Positions 30,411 through 39,206 of a DNA stretch of 64,000 nucleotides are shown here, one piece after another; position 1 is the first letter of the stretch; the number at the start of each line of letters is the position of its first letter. This DNA is from an uncultured Ruminococcus sp. (GTDB taxonomy: Bacteria; Bacillota; Clostridia; Oscillospirales; Ruminococcaceae), in the NCBI GenBank assembly GCA_937902395.1, contig CALGTV010000065.1:1-64000 (forward strand), given 5' to 3'. Under the pieces are notes generated by a model. The model ran no database searches, was not told where the DNA came from, and saw nothing but the letters and a program-made list of their open reading frames with translations. The position numbers and the translations under genes are program-made.

Positions 30411-30692
30411 TTATTCCCCCTTGTTCTTGATTACAGTACGGTCCTTCGGGAGAATAACTTCCTTTCCTTTTACATCGACTGCAAATATTTCATCGCCCTT
30501 GATGGTGTAGGAGTCAATATAATAGGTCTCGTCGCAACAATAGAGAATTGAATTAGCCGCCGACTCCTGCTTATTTTCATCTATGAAGTTATAGCACAGA
30601 ATGCCAATGAGTCCGATAACGAAAACAAGCAGTATCATCACTACAATTGGGCAAAACTTCTCAATGAACCAATCCATAAACTTTTTACACAT
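30411..30692 (-). CDS. Small membrane-anchored protein
   Basis: A 93-residue protein with a transmembrane helix at residues ~14-35 (VVMILLVFVIGLIGI) and a small beta-rich domain (YYIDSYTIKGDEIFAVDVKGK). Layout matches 29048-29362. Confidence 0.7.
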   Translation of the reverse strand: MCKKFMDWFIEKFCPIVVMILLVFVIGLIGILCYNFIDENKQESAANSILYCCDETYYIDSYTIKGDEIFAVDVKGKEVILPKDRTVIKNKGE

Positions 30693-31099
30693 TAATCATT
30701 ACTCCTTCTATAATCAGGTATATCGAATGTCTCAAACTCATTACAAGCCCGCTCATTCATCCAGTTGGTCCAATAACTATTAGCCCAATACTGTGCGTAC
30801 TCCAAGTCGCTGTTGAACTCCTTTACATCTTCCCACAGATATGGGTCTTCTCCGCCCTTATTCCACGCTTCAATTCTGGCTTCAAGACCTAAGTATTTTC
30901 TATTCCACTCTTTGTAATAAGAGTTGTAAGCCTTTTCCGACCTTTCGCAAGGTATCAAGGCTCCGCATACAAGGGTGCCAAAAACTCCAACCACCATCAT
31001 AAGACAAGGAATTACAACATCCCAGCACTTTTTATCAGCTATGAATATAAGAATGAATCCCAAGACAAGGGAAACTATGAAAAGAATTAATAATATCAT
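30692..31099 (-). CDS. Two-helix membrane protein
   Basis: A 135-residue protein with two N-terminal membrane helices (residues 1-20 and 28-50) and a cytoplasmic helical domain rich in Trp and Tyr. Unknown role. Confidence 0.7.
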   Translation of the reverse strand: MILLILFIVSLVLGFILIFIADKKCWDVVIPCLMMVVGVFGTLVCGALIPCERSEKAYNSYYKEWNRKYLGLEARIEAWNKGGEDPYLWEDVKEFNSDLEYAQYWANSYWTNWMNERACNEFETFDIPDYRRSND

Positions 31100-31413
31100 C
31101 AGTATCCTCCTATAAATTCATTATCGGGATGCTCTTCTGAGTTAAGACTCTCCCATTCCTCAATCATTTTCTTGATGACTTCCACTTCCCCTTCTGTCAG
31201 TTTATCAACATCAATCTCTTTAGGCATAAGCCAAAGATGACAACCCCTTGCTTTGGCTATCGGGTTCATGACATTGAATAACTCATACAGGTCATGAGGG
31301 TCATAGGCGTCCATATCGACCCTTGCAATGACAGTGTCCCCTTCATTAAGATGAAGTTTCTTAAGGCGATTTTTGGTCGCCTTATTCATCTTCTTCAGTA
31401 TCCTGCGATTCAT
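31099..31413 (-). CDS. Hypothetical phage protein
   Basis: A 104-residue protein with a basic N-terminus (RRILKKMNKATKNRLKK) followed by a small alpha/beta domain. No family recognised. Confidence 0.65.
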   Translation of the reverse strand: MNRRILKKMNKATKNRLKKLHLNEGDTVIARVDMDAYDPHDLYELFNVMNPIAKARGCHLWLMPKEIDVDKLTEGEVEVIKKMIEEWESLNSEEHPDNEFIGGY

Positions 31414-31622
31414 TACTCATCCTCCGCCTCAAGGTCGATACCCATAACGTCAGCGATTTTCTGAGCAATGTTGTCAGTCTTCTCGATGAATTCCTTCGCC
31501 TGCTCAGGTGTAAAACCGTAATGTCTTGTATTTGCCTGTAAGCCCTGAAGAGCAAGAGCGATGTAGCCGAGCTCCTCTGTTGTCAGTTCGATTGTAAACT
31601 TCTCGTTTCCTGTAAATTCCAT
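31413..31622 (-). CDS. Hypothetical small acidic protein
   Basis: A 69-residue protein starting MEFTGNEKFTIELTTEELG at 31622 after GAGGAGA. Predicted mostly helical. Confidence 0.65.
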   Translation of the reverse strand: MEFTGNEKFTIELTTEELGYIALALQGLQANTRHYGFTPEQAKEFIEKTDNIAQKIADVMGIDLEAEDE

Positions 31623-31636
31623 AGTAAAATCTCCTC

Positions 31637-32164
31637 TCAAAAATTTAAGTTTTTAGTGTTCTCAAGTTCCTTCTTCTGCTCCTCCTTTAATCGCTGACGA
31701 ATTGCTGTCAATCTGGAGCAAAATTCCCTTGCGGTTAATATGGTGTCGCTCTCTTTTCGTTTGCCGATTGAGTGAGTCAATGTAGCATTACCCGAAGCGA
31801 GTAAAGCCTTTTTGAATCCCTCGTTCTCGGCGAGAGCTGCGTATGCTCGGTCAAGCAGGTCTTGGTATTCCTGACTATCTCGTTTAATCTCCTGTCCCTG
31901 CCAGTACAGAATACGAGTCTGTTTCCAGTTCTTCTTAGAGCCTCTCGCTTTTGCCGCCCTGCCTACGAGTTTGCAGACTTCCTTTTGCACATCAGGATTG
32001 GAGAACTTCAAGGCTTGCAAAAAGCCTTCCATTGAAGCACATTCCACTCCGTCAATAACGAAAGGGTGAGGAGCAAAGTTTGAGAGAGCACCAGAAGGGT
32101 AGTCGTGTCCGCTGTGAATGTCCAATGGTTCCCACTCCTTCTCCTCTAAAAAACTCCAATCCAT
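31637..32164 (-). CDS. NADAR-family protein (YbiA-like)
   Basis: A 175-residue protein with the NADAR signature: SGALSNFAPHPFVIDG, then ASMEGFLQALKF, and ILYWQGQEI. NADAR enzymes hydrolyse ADP-ribose-type N-glycosidic bonds and some reverse ADP-ribosylation of nucleic acids. In a phage, a counter-defence role is plausible, especially with the ADP-ribosylglycohydrolase at 51128-51928. Confidence 0.82.
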   Translation of the reverse strand: MDWSFLEEKEWEPLDIHSGHDYPSGALSNFAPHPFVIDGVECASMEGFLQALKFSNPDVQKEVCKLVGRAAKARGSKKNWKQTRILYWQGQEIKRDSQEYQDLLDRAYAALAENEGFKKALLASGNATLTHSIGKRKESDTILTAREFCSRLTAIRQRLKEEQKKELENTKNLNF

Positions 32165-32169
32165 TTATA

Positions 32170-32541
32170 TCACTCCGTATATACAAGTCCGGGATGAAGC
32201 ATCCCATAGACGATAATATGAGGACTACTCATTTCTGAGAGGTGAGTGTAGAGGTGATGGTCAAAAGACTCTTCCAAAACCTTTACCATATGAAGTCCTC
32301 TTTGTGTCAGTATGCCGTTAACAACAGTTCCGCTCAGATGAACAACGATGAGAGCTACATGACTCTGAGCGATGAGGTATATTAAAGAACGTATAGAATC
32401 TGGTGTGTCTTCTGCGTCAAGCCATACGTCAACCTCAATGTTTTTGTCAGAAAGGTTAGATAAGGGAAATGCTTCCTTGTATCCTTCAATGCTTGCGCGA
32501 ATACAGGTTTCTGAACCGAATCTGCTTACGTCTATCTTCAT
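32170..32541 (-). CDS. Hypothetical phage protein
   Basis: A 123-residue protein. A start at 32541 after AGGAGGGC gives a 56-nt overlap with the preceding gene. No motif recognised. Confidence 0.65.
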   Translation of the reverse strand: MKIDVSRFGSETCIRASIEGYKEAFPLSNLSDKNIEVDVWLDAEDTPDSIRSLIYLIAQSHVALIVVHLSGTVVNGILTQRGLHMVKVLEESFDHHLYTHLSEMSSPHIIVYGMLHPGLVYTE

Positions 32542-32752
32542 TATCAGCCCTCCTTATTGATGTGCAAAAGTCTATTTGGTTTACGATTTTATTAGATTGA
32601 GCGATGCTCTTAAGCGTCAATGGTTCAGGCGGCTCAACATGAACTCTATCGTCTAAGAGCTGAGTTCCAAACTTATCAATGAAGTCAAGAAGCAAATCTC
32701 TGATATGTGTGCCATCTTCTCCATAAACGATGATTGGAAATTTATCCTGCAT
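32486..32752 (-). CDS. Hypothetical phage protein overlapping its neighbour
   Basis: An 88-residue protein starting at 32752 (GGAGG then ATG). The last 56 nt overlap the start of 32170-32541 in another frame, unusually long for this genome. The C-terminal part is basic. Confidence 0.55.
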   Translation of the reverse strand: MQDKFPIIVYGEDGTHIRDLLLDFIDKFGTQLLDDRVHVEPPEPLTLKSIAQSNKIVNQIDFCTSIRRADNEDRRKQIRFRNLYSRKH

Positions 32753-33044
32753 TAGCAATTCCTCCTACGACTTCTTTCCACTTACTGTTGAGTAAGTTGC
32801 AGACTTTCTGGCAAGCCGCCTTGTCCTTGAAGTATCCGTAACAATATCCTGCCTTACCTTTCAAAGTTGCACCCTGAGACTGAAGGAAACGCAGATAATC
32901 AGGATAGGAAAGTCCAAGCAGACGTGAGCCAAGTACTTGGAACGAGCCGTGGAAGATTACTTCATTATCACGGATGAGGTCGATATCATCCATCGCCGCC
33001 ATCCACTTGCCCTCTTCACACAGTTCTCTTGGGAGATATTTCAT
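32742..33044 (-). CDS. Hypothetical phage protein
   Basis: A 100-residue protein. The segment LGLSYPDYLRFLQSQGATLKGKAGYCYGYFKD suggests a compact alpha/beta fold. Unknown role. Confidence 0.65.
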   Translation of the reverse strand: MKYLPRELCEEGKWMAAMDDIDLIRDNEVIFHGSFQVLGSRLLGLSYPDYLRFLQSQGATLKGKAGYCYGYFKDKAACQKVCNLLNSKWKEVVGGIANAG

Positions 33045-33334
33045 ACCAAAACCTCCTTTTGAATTTCCTTCATCTCATTCCATTCCTCTTCAGAAAGCAT
33101 ACAGCTATCCATGAGTTCCTGATAGGAAGTGTATGCTTTCGGTCCTACGATTTTCGACTCGTCGAATGGCGGCAGTTCAGCCTGATTGGCTCTGCTTACA
33201 TAACCGGGAATGAGGTACTTGGTTACTGTCGCAGGAGAACAGCCGACAATACGAGCAACCTGAGTTTTAACTTTGAGTTCAAGGTAGAGTTCATTGATTT
33301 GTTCAATGATTTCATCCGTCACTTTTATCGCCAT
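33041..33334 (-). CDS. Helix-turn-helix protein
   Basis: A 97-residue protein. Residues ~22-42 (VKTQVARIVGCSPATVTKYL) form a resolvase/Hin-type helix-turn-helix. It may act as a transcription regulator or a small terminase-like DNA-binding protein; the sequence does not separate these. Confidence 0.7.
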   Translation of the reverse strand: MAIKVTDEIIEQINELYLELKVKTQVARIVGCSPATVTKYLIPGYVSRANQAELPPFDESKIVGPKAYTSYQELMDSCMLSEEEWNEMKEIQKEVLV

Positions 33335-33974
33335 TCTCCAGCTCCCCTTTCGTTTTTACAGAAACCCTTTCAGGTCTTATAAAATGTTCTGAGTTATTTT
33401 CATCCAGTTCCCTTATTAAATGACCCGAGTGGTTAATAGTTTTAAGATATGGCTCCTGTGTGTCTTCCGAATCTCCCCAACGGATTTCCATTTTGACCTT
33501 ATCAAGACTGCGAGTATTATAACTATGAAATCCTATCTTATGGTTTGCAGCATCGTAATATTTGTCTGAATAAACATCATTTGTAACAATAACGGTATAA
33601 CCCATCTTGACTAATTCTGCTCCGAAATCCACAAGGATTTTGTAAAGTTTTGTAGAAAGAAGCGTACAGGCTCTCTCTACATCACTAAGTTCTCCGAAGG
33701 TGAAACGAGGATAAAGGTCAAAAGAACTGAAAAGTACTACTCCTCCCTTTTGAACTTCCTTTTTAATATCTTCCCAAGTTTTATTTTTTATTGTGTTGAT
33801 TGCTTCCTCTTCTTTCCAGCGAGCATAACTCCTTGCCGCAGTTGCATTGAAAGGTGGCTCAGGAAGCTCTTTCTTTGATGGCTTACATGGCGCGCATGGT
33901 GGCATTGGAGGAGTTGACGCGTGTATGGTTTCTGGAGAGATGTCTCCTGTTTTTGGCTTTTTGAATATACTCAT
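33312..33974 (-). CDS. Hypothetical phage protein
   Basis: A 220-residue protein starting MSIFKKPKTGDIS at 33974. A proline- and cysteine-containing linker (TPPMPPCAPCKPS) near the N-terminus precedes an alpha/beta domain. No family recognised. Confidence 0.7.
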   Translation of the reverse strand: MSIFKKPKTGDISPETIHASTPPMPPCAPCKPSKKELPEPPFNATAARSYARWKEEEAINTIKNKTWEDIKKEVQKGGVVLFSSFDLYPRFTFGELSDVERACTLLSTKLYKILVDFGAELVKMGYTVIVTNDVYSDKYYDAANHKIGFHSYNTRSLDKVKMEIRWGDSEDTQEPYLKTINHSGHLIRELDENNSEHFIRPERVSVKTKGELENGDKSDG

Positions 33975-34294
33975 TAATAATCTCCTCCCATCGCTGCAAG
34001 ACACTTTTTATCATACTCTGCTAAACACTCGTCACTACAAAACGGTGCTTCATAACAAATCTCGTGAAGATTTGTCTTCTTGCCGCACTGGTGACACTCT
34101 ACAAGTCCATTACCAATAATGAACTCTCCATGACGAGTGATAATGTTTACTCTCTCATAGTGGTGAACGCCATCTGTCTTTTCAATATCATAAGAGATAT
34201 GGACAGCTTCGCATTCACCAGTAGGAAGCGGAACTGCTCCGCTATTTTCAATAGGGATGGATGTGCTCACCCAGTTTTTAATTCCTAAACTCAT
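33974..34294 (-). CDS. Zinc-binding hypothetical protein
   Basis: A 106-residue protein. The segment CHQCGKKTNLHEICYEAPFCSDEC near residues 64-87 is a likely treble-clef zinc site. Confidence 0.7.
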   Translation of the reverse strand: MSLGIKNWVSTSIPIENSGAVPLPTGECEAVHISYDIEKTDGVHHYERVNIITRHGEFIIGNGLVECHQCGKKTNLHEICYEAPFCSDECLAEYDKKCLAAMGGDY

Positions 34295-34599
34295 AGAGTT
34301 TCTAACTCCTTTCTAATCTTCTCTCTGAAATCGATTACGTATTGAGCGTAGCTGGCATCGAGTCTTCTATCCTCAATCTTCTCCTTGTTGGTTTCACACC
34401 ACTCAGCGCACTCCTTACGAGTATCGCCAACACAGATGCGAGCACCAGAAGCGATATCGGTTGCGACCCATCTCTTGCCGTTCGAGGTACGATGGAACCC
34501 AATAGCGTTGTCTTCAGAAAGCCAACCAGATACGTATTCGATTGCATTTTCTGCCACATCAATCATTTGTAATGCGATTGTAGCCTTATGAAATCCCAT
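34291..34599 (-). CDS. Hypothetical phage protein
   Basis: A 102-residue protein, first gene after the promoter at 34622-34660. Start at 34599 after GAGGTAAAGG. No known motif. Confidence 0.65.
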   Translation of the reverse strand: MGFHKATIALQMIDVAENAIEYVSGWLSEDNAIGFHRTSNGKRWVATDIASGARICVGDTRKECAEWCETNKEKIEDRRLDASYAQYVIDFREKIRKELETL

Positions 34600-34621
34600 T
34601 TCCTTTACCTCTTTTCTCATT

Positions 34622-34660
34622 TTCTATATATATTATACCAAAAATTTTAGAAAAAGTAAA
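34622..34660 (-). promoter_or_regulatory. Early-type sigma70 promoter
   Basis: TTTACT, about 17 bp and TATAAT on the minus strand, next to the terminator at 34657-34689. Confidence 0.8.
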
Positions 34661-34689
34661 GGAAAAGGCAGAATAAAAATTCTGCCTTT
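34657..34689 (-). terminator. Terminator of the 37408-34694 operon
   Basis: AAAGGCAGAAT/ATTCTGCCTTT followed by a T-rich tract that becomes the next -35 box. Confidence 0.75.
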
Positions 34690-34693
34690 AAAA

Positions 34694-34987
34694 TTATTTC
34701 TTGTCTTTTAATGTATATCCCATTGCAGAGAAGCGAACGATTGTGCCATCAGCGAGTTCTATTTCGATTGTGTCCTCTTCATAAATGCCGGAATTATAGG
34801 TCACACCACGAATATCTTCAGTGTTATAATCTTCGCCATTAACTGTAATAGTTCTATAACAAGCTGTGTCCTCTCTGAATTTCTCTTCACCAGATTTATT
34901 ATGACAAGCAACCATTCCAAATAATAGACCCACTGCAATAATAAACAATGCAAGCACTGCAAAAAACTCTTTTACGTCATCTTTCAT
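34694..34987 (-). CDS. Small membrane-anchored protein
   Basis: A 97-residue protein with an N-terminal membrane helix (FFAVLALFIIAVGLLFGMV) and a beta-rich domain (ITVNGEDYNTEDIRGV) that resembles 29048-29362 and 30411-30692. Confidence 0.7.
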   Translation of the reverse strand: MKDDVKEFFAVLALFIIAVGLLFGMVACHNKSGEEKFREDTACYRTITVNGEDYNTEDIRGVTYNSGIYEEDTIEIELADGTIVRFSAMGYTLKDKK

Positions 34988-35359
34988 TTAGTCATCGCTC
35001 CTTAACTCAACTCTACCATATTTTGATTTCTCAACCTTTACATAGGCAGGATATGGCACATCTCCATTGGAATGTCTGATATACCACATTTTATCAATAT
35101 CTACTTCAATGACAGTTGCCGTACCAGCAAAGCCGATTTTGAATCGACTTGACGGCGCACCTCTCATTGCATACTTTGCCTTATCCCACGCGTGCCAGTC
35201 ATTATGGTCTTTGACGTACTGGACAATACGAGGGTCAAAAGACATATCCTCATTCGTCCCCACGTCATAATCTAAGTAGCCAATCGACTCATAAAATTCC
35301 TTGAATTCCTGCGGCGGAACGAAGTGACTGGCAAAAATTACACATTCTTTTACGTTCAT
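34988..35359 (-). CDS. Hypothetical phage protein
   Basis: A 123-residue protein with no known motif, directly adjacent to its neighbours. Confidence 0.65.
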   Translation of the reverse strand: MNVKECVIFASHFVPPQEFKEFYESIGYLDYDVGTNEDMSFDPRIVQYVKDHNDWHAWDKAKYAMRGAPSSRFKIGFAGTATVIEVDIDKMWYIRHSNGDVPYPAYVKVEKSKYGRVELRSDD

Positions 35360-35788
35360 TTAGTCCTCCACCTGTACAAAATCGCCGTGATTGAATCTCT
35401 CTGCAACTTCGCCGCGACAATCGCTTTGGAGCCCCCAAGCGAAGCTGAACTCATAAGACTCAAGGTCCTTATAGGTTGCACCAAGTTCATACTCAATGGA
35501 ATCTCCGACCCACTTGATGAACTTTTCTCCCTCGTCTGTCTGGGTAATGTTTGAGAAGTCAATGCGAAGCACAGATACTCCTGCAACCTTACACATTCTA
35601 AGGAAGCTGATAACAGTTTCTTCGGTGTCGCCATCAAACAATACCATGCCGGCAAAGTATTCCCCTGCTTTTACAAGCGGAACATTGCTGTTTTCGCTGT
35701 GCTGATTATGAATATATCCTGCATAGTCCATAACACAGAAAGTGTCCAAACCCCATCCTTTAAGTGTATCAAAAGTAAATTGAGCCAT
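35360..35788 (-). CDS. Hypothetical phage protein
   Basis: A 142-residue protein starting MAQFTFDTLKGWGLD at 35788. Predicted alpha/beta, acidic. Unknown role. Confidence 0.65.
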   Translation of the reverse strand: MAQFTFDTLKGWGLDTFCVMDYAGYIHNQHSENSNVPLVKAGEYFAGMVLFDGDTEETVISFLRMCKVAGVSVLRIDFSNITQTDEGEKFIKWVGDSIEYELGATYKDLESYEFSFAWGLQSDCRGEVAERFNHGDFVQVED

Positions 35789-36135
35789 TAGTAAACCTCC
35801 CAATACTTCTCCACTGCATTCTTCATGTTCTGAACACCAACAGGGTTCATAGAATGGAAGTGGAACTTGAAATTAACATTCTCATCGTGAAAATTCTCAA
35901 CAAGCCAATCAACTAATTTAATAGCGTCGCCGCCCTGTGATGCGTAGTCGCCAAGGTCATGGTCAAGGTCAAACCAAATCTCGTTGATGCCGTTTGTAAC
36001 AGCTTGAAGTACAAAATATTTTGCGCCGTTAACGTGCTTAGTAACGCAGTAGTACTTAAACTGATTGGTGATGCTGGGAATGTCTGCTTCACGAATATCG
36101 TCGAGAAAAAGGTAAAGTGCGTGACGCTTCTCCAT
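35788..36135 (-). CDS. Cyclic-phosphate-processing receiver (cREC) domain protein
   Basis: A 115-residue protein matching the cREC pattern: LYLFLDDIRE at the N-terminus, IWFDLDHDLG in the middle and HSMNPVGVQNMKNAV near the end. This family was predicted to act on cyclic-phosphate RNA ends in RNA-repair systems. It lies one gene from the Thg1-like gene, consistent with that theme. Confidence 0.7.
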   Translation of the reverse strand: MEKRHALYLFLDDIREADIPSITNQFKYYCVTKHVNGAKYFVLQAVTNGINEIWFDLDHDLGDYASQGGDAIKLVDWLVENFHDENVNFKFHFHSMNPVGVQNMKNAVEKYWEVY

Positions 36136-36138
36136 TAG

Positions 36139-36582
36139 TTAGTCCTCCTCTTCGTCTCCTACTTTATGCCATTCTCCCTCATAAGGGTCTTCATCCTTAT
36201 CTTCGGGTGAGCGTTCATCAAGAACAAAGGTTGCCTGTCCCTTGTCAGTTGCATAGAACTCACGGAGATTGAACCACTTGTCCTCAATAATATTACCGAT
36301 TTCATCAATGGTACTGCCCCACCCATTAGTCTTAACACGAATAAGTTTGCCGGGCAGGTCTTCCCATTTTGAAACACCTACAGTGTCCATAATTTTCATC
36401 ATGGCAACAATGGCTGAGCCATTACCTTTCCACTCTTTTGCGCCGAGATGTCCTACTCCATTCATATACTGACCAATACTACAGCCCCAGCCGTCTCCCT
36501 TTACACCGAAAGAGATACACAGCACGCCGTGGTCAGCCATTGAGATTGAAGTCGAAGTAATTCTTGCATTTTCAATCGTCAT
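36139..36582 (-). CDS. Conserved phage hypothetical protein
   Basis: A 147-residue protein with glycine-rich segments (FGVKGDGWGCSIGQY, NGVGHLGAKEW). It resembles a phage family of unknown role found in large phages. Overlaps the Thg1-like gene by 11 nt. Confidence 0.65.
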   Translation of the reverse strand: MTIENARITSTSISMADHGVLCISFGVKGDGWGCSIGQYMNGVGHLGAKEWKGNGSAIVAMMKIMDTVGVSKWEDLPGKLIRVKTNGWGSTIDEIGNIIEDKWFNLREFYATDKGQATFVLDERSPEDKDEDPYEGEWHKVGDEEED

Positions 36583-37408
36583 TTTTCTGCTCCTTATCGA
36601 AAGTTAAAAGAGAATTAACGTAGTTTCTGTTCTGTGTGAAGACAGGGATATTGAGGTCAACCACCCACCGAGGTCTATCAACAAGAGTTGAAGAGCCGTC
36701 CTTGAGCTTAACCTTTTTCTTCATCATTCTCTTAACCGCGCAGGCACCACGCTTCTGATAGGTTGAAAGGTCATTCCAGTTGACTCCCTTTTCTCTGAAC
36801 ATCTTATCCTGAAGCTGATTACACTTCAATCCAGAGAGCTGCTTCTGAGAGTACAAACTCTGAGCAAGAGCCTGAATTGAGTTACGGGTTGCGTCCTGCT
36901 GTCTCCAGATAAGACAGTTGATTACCTCTTCCTTAGGAACGTTGAAGCAACGAGCATCGAAGTACGCTCCCATTTCAAGCTTTCTGTTGATGAGGTCAAT
37001 TTTATCAGAGAAGCTGATATCATTGCTCTCCCACAGTTCGTCTCTATACTTGCACAGCTCCTTGAAGAAATAAAGAGTTGCCATTGATGCCGCGACAGAA
37101 CACATCTTCTCAACGTTGTATTCGAACCAAGCATCGGTGTCTACTTTCTGGTAGTCACAGAGAACAAGAGTGATTTCGTCACTCTGAGTATATCCAAGTA
37201 CACAGCCCTGAATATTCTGACACAGACGAAGCATAGTATTCTCCATCGCAAGTTCGATTGCTTCATCGAAAGGCTTGTCAAATCCACGAGTGAAAGTGTG
37301 GAAAGCCTTACCGTCAAGTCTGATGATTACCGGAGTGCGGCGGAGTAAGAAGTTCTTGGGAACTGCCTCATACTGTTTCATTCTATCGCCAAGTGAAGTC
37401 TTATCCAT
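36572..37408 (-). CDS. Thg1-like 3'-5' RNA polymerase (tRNA-His guanylyltransferase family)
   Basis: A 278-residue protein with the Thg1 metal site IIRLDGKAFHTFTRGF and the second Asp in YTQSDEITLVL. The start at 37408 is 8 nt after GGAG. Thg1 adds G-1 to tRNA-His; the wider family repairs tRNA 5' ends in the 3'-5' direction. Here tRNA-His already encodes G-1, so 5'-end repair of damaged or mismatched tRNAs is more likely. Confidence 0.85.
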   Translation of the reverse strand: MDKTSLGDRMKQYEAVPKNFLLRRTPVIIRLDGKAFHTFTRGFDKPFDEAIELAMENTMLRLCQNIQGCVLGYTQSDEITLVLCDYQKVDTDAWFEYNVEKMCSVAASMATLYFFKELCKYRDELWESNDISFSDKIDLINRKLEMGAYFDARCFNVPKEEVINCLIWRQQDATRNSIQALAQSLYSQKQLSGLKCNQLQDKMFREKGVNWNDLSTYQKRGACAVKRMMKKKVKLKDGSSTLVDRPRWVVDLNIPVFTQNRNYVNSLLTFDKEQKNDD

Positions 37409-37433
37409 TTTCATTTCTCCTTTTGTTTCATTT

Positions 37434-37471
37434 TCTATAATAATTATAGCAAAAATTATAAAAAAAGTCAA
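37434..37471 (-). promoter_or_regulatory. Early-type sigma70 promoter fused to a terminator
   Basis: TTGACT, 17 bp and TATAAT on the minus strand. The TTGACT is also the end of the preceding terminator stem. Confidence 0.85.
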
Positions 37472-37490
37472 GAGCTTTTGACTCTTGACT
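37460..37490 (-). terminator. Terminator overlapping the next -35 box
   Basis: AGTCAAGAG and CTCTTGACT pair around a 7-nt loop, followed by TTTTTTT on the minus strand. Confidence 0.75.
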
Positions 37491-37499
37491 TTCTTCATT

Positions 37500-37793
37500 T
37501 TAGGATTCGTTCCAAGTCCCGTTTAAGCCGCCAAAGCATTTGCCACAAGCGCACTCAACACCCTTATAAAGTCCTGCTCTTGGAATGACGCCAGACTTAT
37601 ACATAATGTAATGCTTAGGCATCTTGTAGCGACCGCTGTTGCCGTCGTCGGATGCTGCGTGGTTCTTAAACCACTCATCAATCATAGCCTTCTCGTCTTC
37701 AGTGAAGATAAAAGAATCTTTACTATAAGCGTCAAGTTTCTCAAGGTCTTCTGCTACTCCTCTGAAGAATTCAGCCTTATCCTTAATGGTCAT
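37500..37793 (-). CDS. Hypothetical phage protein
   Basis: A 97-residue protein ending GVECACGKCFGGLNGTW. The CxCxxC could bind metal. Unknown role. Confidence 0.65.
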   Translation of the reverse strand: MTIKDKAEFFRGVAEDLEKLDAYSKDSFIFTEDEKAMIDEWFKNHAASDDGNSGRYKMPKHYIMYKSGVIPRAGLYKGVECACGKCFGGLNGTWNES

Positions 37794-37816
37794 TGGTTCT
37801 CACCTCTGTATTAAAA

Positions 37817-38134
37817 TTAATCGCCTTGGGCGATTTTTTCCTCCTCATTGGGCTGCTCGATATCCATCCACTGGTCAGTAAGGAAGTGACCCACTGATTC
37901 GAGCTTAAGAACCTTCTTATCTTCGGTTTCATTTGCACGAAGTTTAACAGGCTTACCAATAACCTGCTCCCAACATGGTGCGCCTGCAACGGCAAGTAAA
38001 TGAGCAAGATTCTCATTAGTCATCGGAAAAGCGAAAGAAGCCTTTGCCGCATTGCCCTCGTATACAAGCTCACATTCAACAGCGAATGCCTGTGGAGTAA
38101 GGATACTGTTTGTAATAACGCCGTTAATTTCCAT
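37817..38134 (-). CDS. Hypothetical phage protein
   Basis: A 105-residue protein starting MEINGVITNSILTP at 38134. The beta-rich pattern may be an OB-like fold. No family assigned. Confidence 0.65.
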   Translation of the reverse strand: MEINGVITNSILTPQAFAVECELVYEGNAAKASFAFPMTNENLAHLLAVAGAPCWEQVIGKPVKLRANETEDKKVLKLESVGHFLTDQWMDIEQPNEEEKIAQGD

Positions 38135-38375
38135 TAGTCTTACCTCCATTGGTATATGTGTTACTGATTTCGCCCTGGTCTGTAGCCTGATGGACATTAA
38201 CTGTGCCCCAGTTCATTATTCTGGGATTGCCTACGACCTTTGCTTTCTCAAGAGCGAGGATTGTTTCTGCAAGGTCTTTCTGTGCATCGAAAGACATTTC
38301 CTCGTTCATTGTTTCAAATTGGGTTAAGAGAGTATCGATGATACCATCAACTCTCTCCTCATTTCTCTTAGTCAT
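38124..38375 (-). CDS. Hypothetical phage protein
   Basis: An 83-residue, charged, mostly helical protein overlapping the next gene by 11 nt. Unknown role. Confidence 0.6.
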   Translation of the reverse strand: MTKRNEERVDGIIDTLLTQFETMNEEMSFDAQKDLAETILALEKAKVVGNPRIMNWGTVNVHQATDQGEISNTYTNGGKTNGN

Positions 38376-38445
38376 TTATGATTTCCCCCATTAGTCTCTT
38401 TAGTTTAATATCTTCAGTTATATTGAATACGCCGCCGATATCAAT

Positions 38446-39135
38446 TCATGCGTATGGTTCGTCACATGCAATCATCATTACATCGTCGTACATAATCCTC
38501 GTGTCACCAATTAACTTGTCAATGTGATAATGTCCACAGAAATGCTCTTCATATATTGCCATATTAAGAACTCGGTCAAGCTCTAAGTCTGAAGGTGTAA
38601 TATCAAAACCAAGAGTTTTAACAACTTCTGTACCGCCCGTATGTGAGAAAACAAAGTCAACAACTCCGTTGCACTCACCAAGAGTAGTAAGAGCCTTAGC
38701 AGTATCCGTTGGAGTAATTCTTTCTTGCTTCCACCAAGATTTACCCTCCTTACGGAGGTGCTTGTCATGAGAGTCTGCTCCATTTACAACAAGACACTTT
38801 TTGCCAATGAAGTCATATACTTCGCCTGTTAGAGCGTAGTAAATAGAATCATTTACTTTATATGCCTTGCCGCCATGGAAGTCGACAATGGGAAGTTGTT
38901 CAATTCTGTCATAGTTTTCGTGATTACCAAGCACACAAAATGTAGTCCAAGGCTTGTCGTCAAGGAACTTCTGCCAGAACTTCTCTTCTCCACCGCCGTT
39001 CCAAACGAAGCCTGCATCACCCATTATAACGAGAATATCTTCCTTCGTTAAATCGGTATTACGGAAGTGGCGAGAATTCAGTTTGGACATATCAATACCG
39101 CCATGTGTGTCACCTGTTACAAATAATTTACTCAT
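38446..39135 (-). CDS. Calcineurin-like metallophosphoesterase
   Basis: A 229-residue phosphoesterase with motifs in order: TGDTHGGID at the N-terminus, IMGDAGFVW, LGNHENYDRI, FSHTGGTE and FCGHYHID. The layout resembles phage and host phosphoesterases. It is the first gene after the promoter at 39161-39198... substrate unknown. Confidence 0.9.
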   Translation of the reverse strand: MSKLFVTGDTHGGIDMSKLNSRHFRNTDLTKEDILVIMGDAGFVWNGGGEEKFWQKFLDDKPWTTFCVLGNHENYDRIEQLPIVDFHGGKAYKVNDSIYYALTGEVYDFIGKKCLVVNGADSHDKHLRKEGKSWWKQERITPTDTAKALTTLGECNGVVDFVFSHTGGTEVVKTLGFDITPSDLELDRVLNMAIYEEHFCGHYHIDKLIGDTRIMYDDVMMIACDEPYA

Positions 39136-39160
39136 TTATAATGCTCCTTTCTCCCAATTT

Positions 39161-39198
39161 TCTATAATAATTATAGCAAAAATTTCAAAAAAAGTAAA
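39161..39198 (-). promoter_or_regulatory. Early-type sigma70 promoter
   Basis: TTTACT, 17 bp and TATAAT on the minus strand upstream of the phosphoesterase. Confidence 0.85.
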
Positions 39199-39206
39199 GG
39201 AGTTAA

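Noticed and set aside
38380..38445. Small ORF between 38446-39135 and 38124-38375
   Set aside because: The frame lacks ATG, GTG or TTG in a good position and is only about 24 codons.
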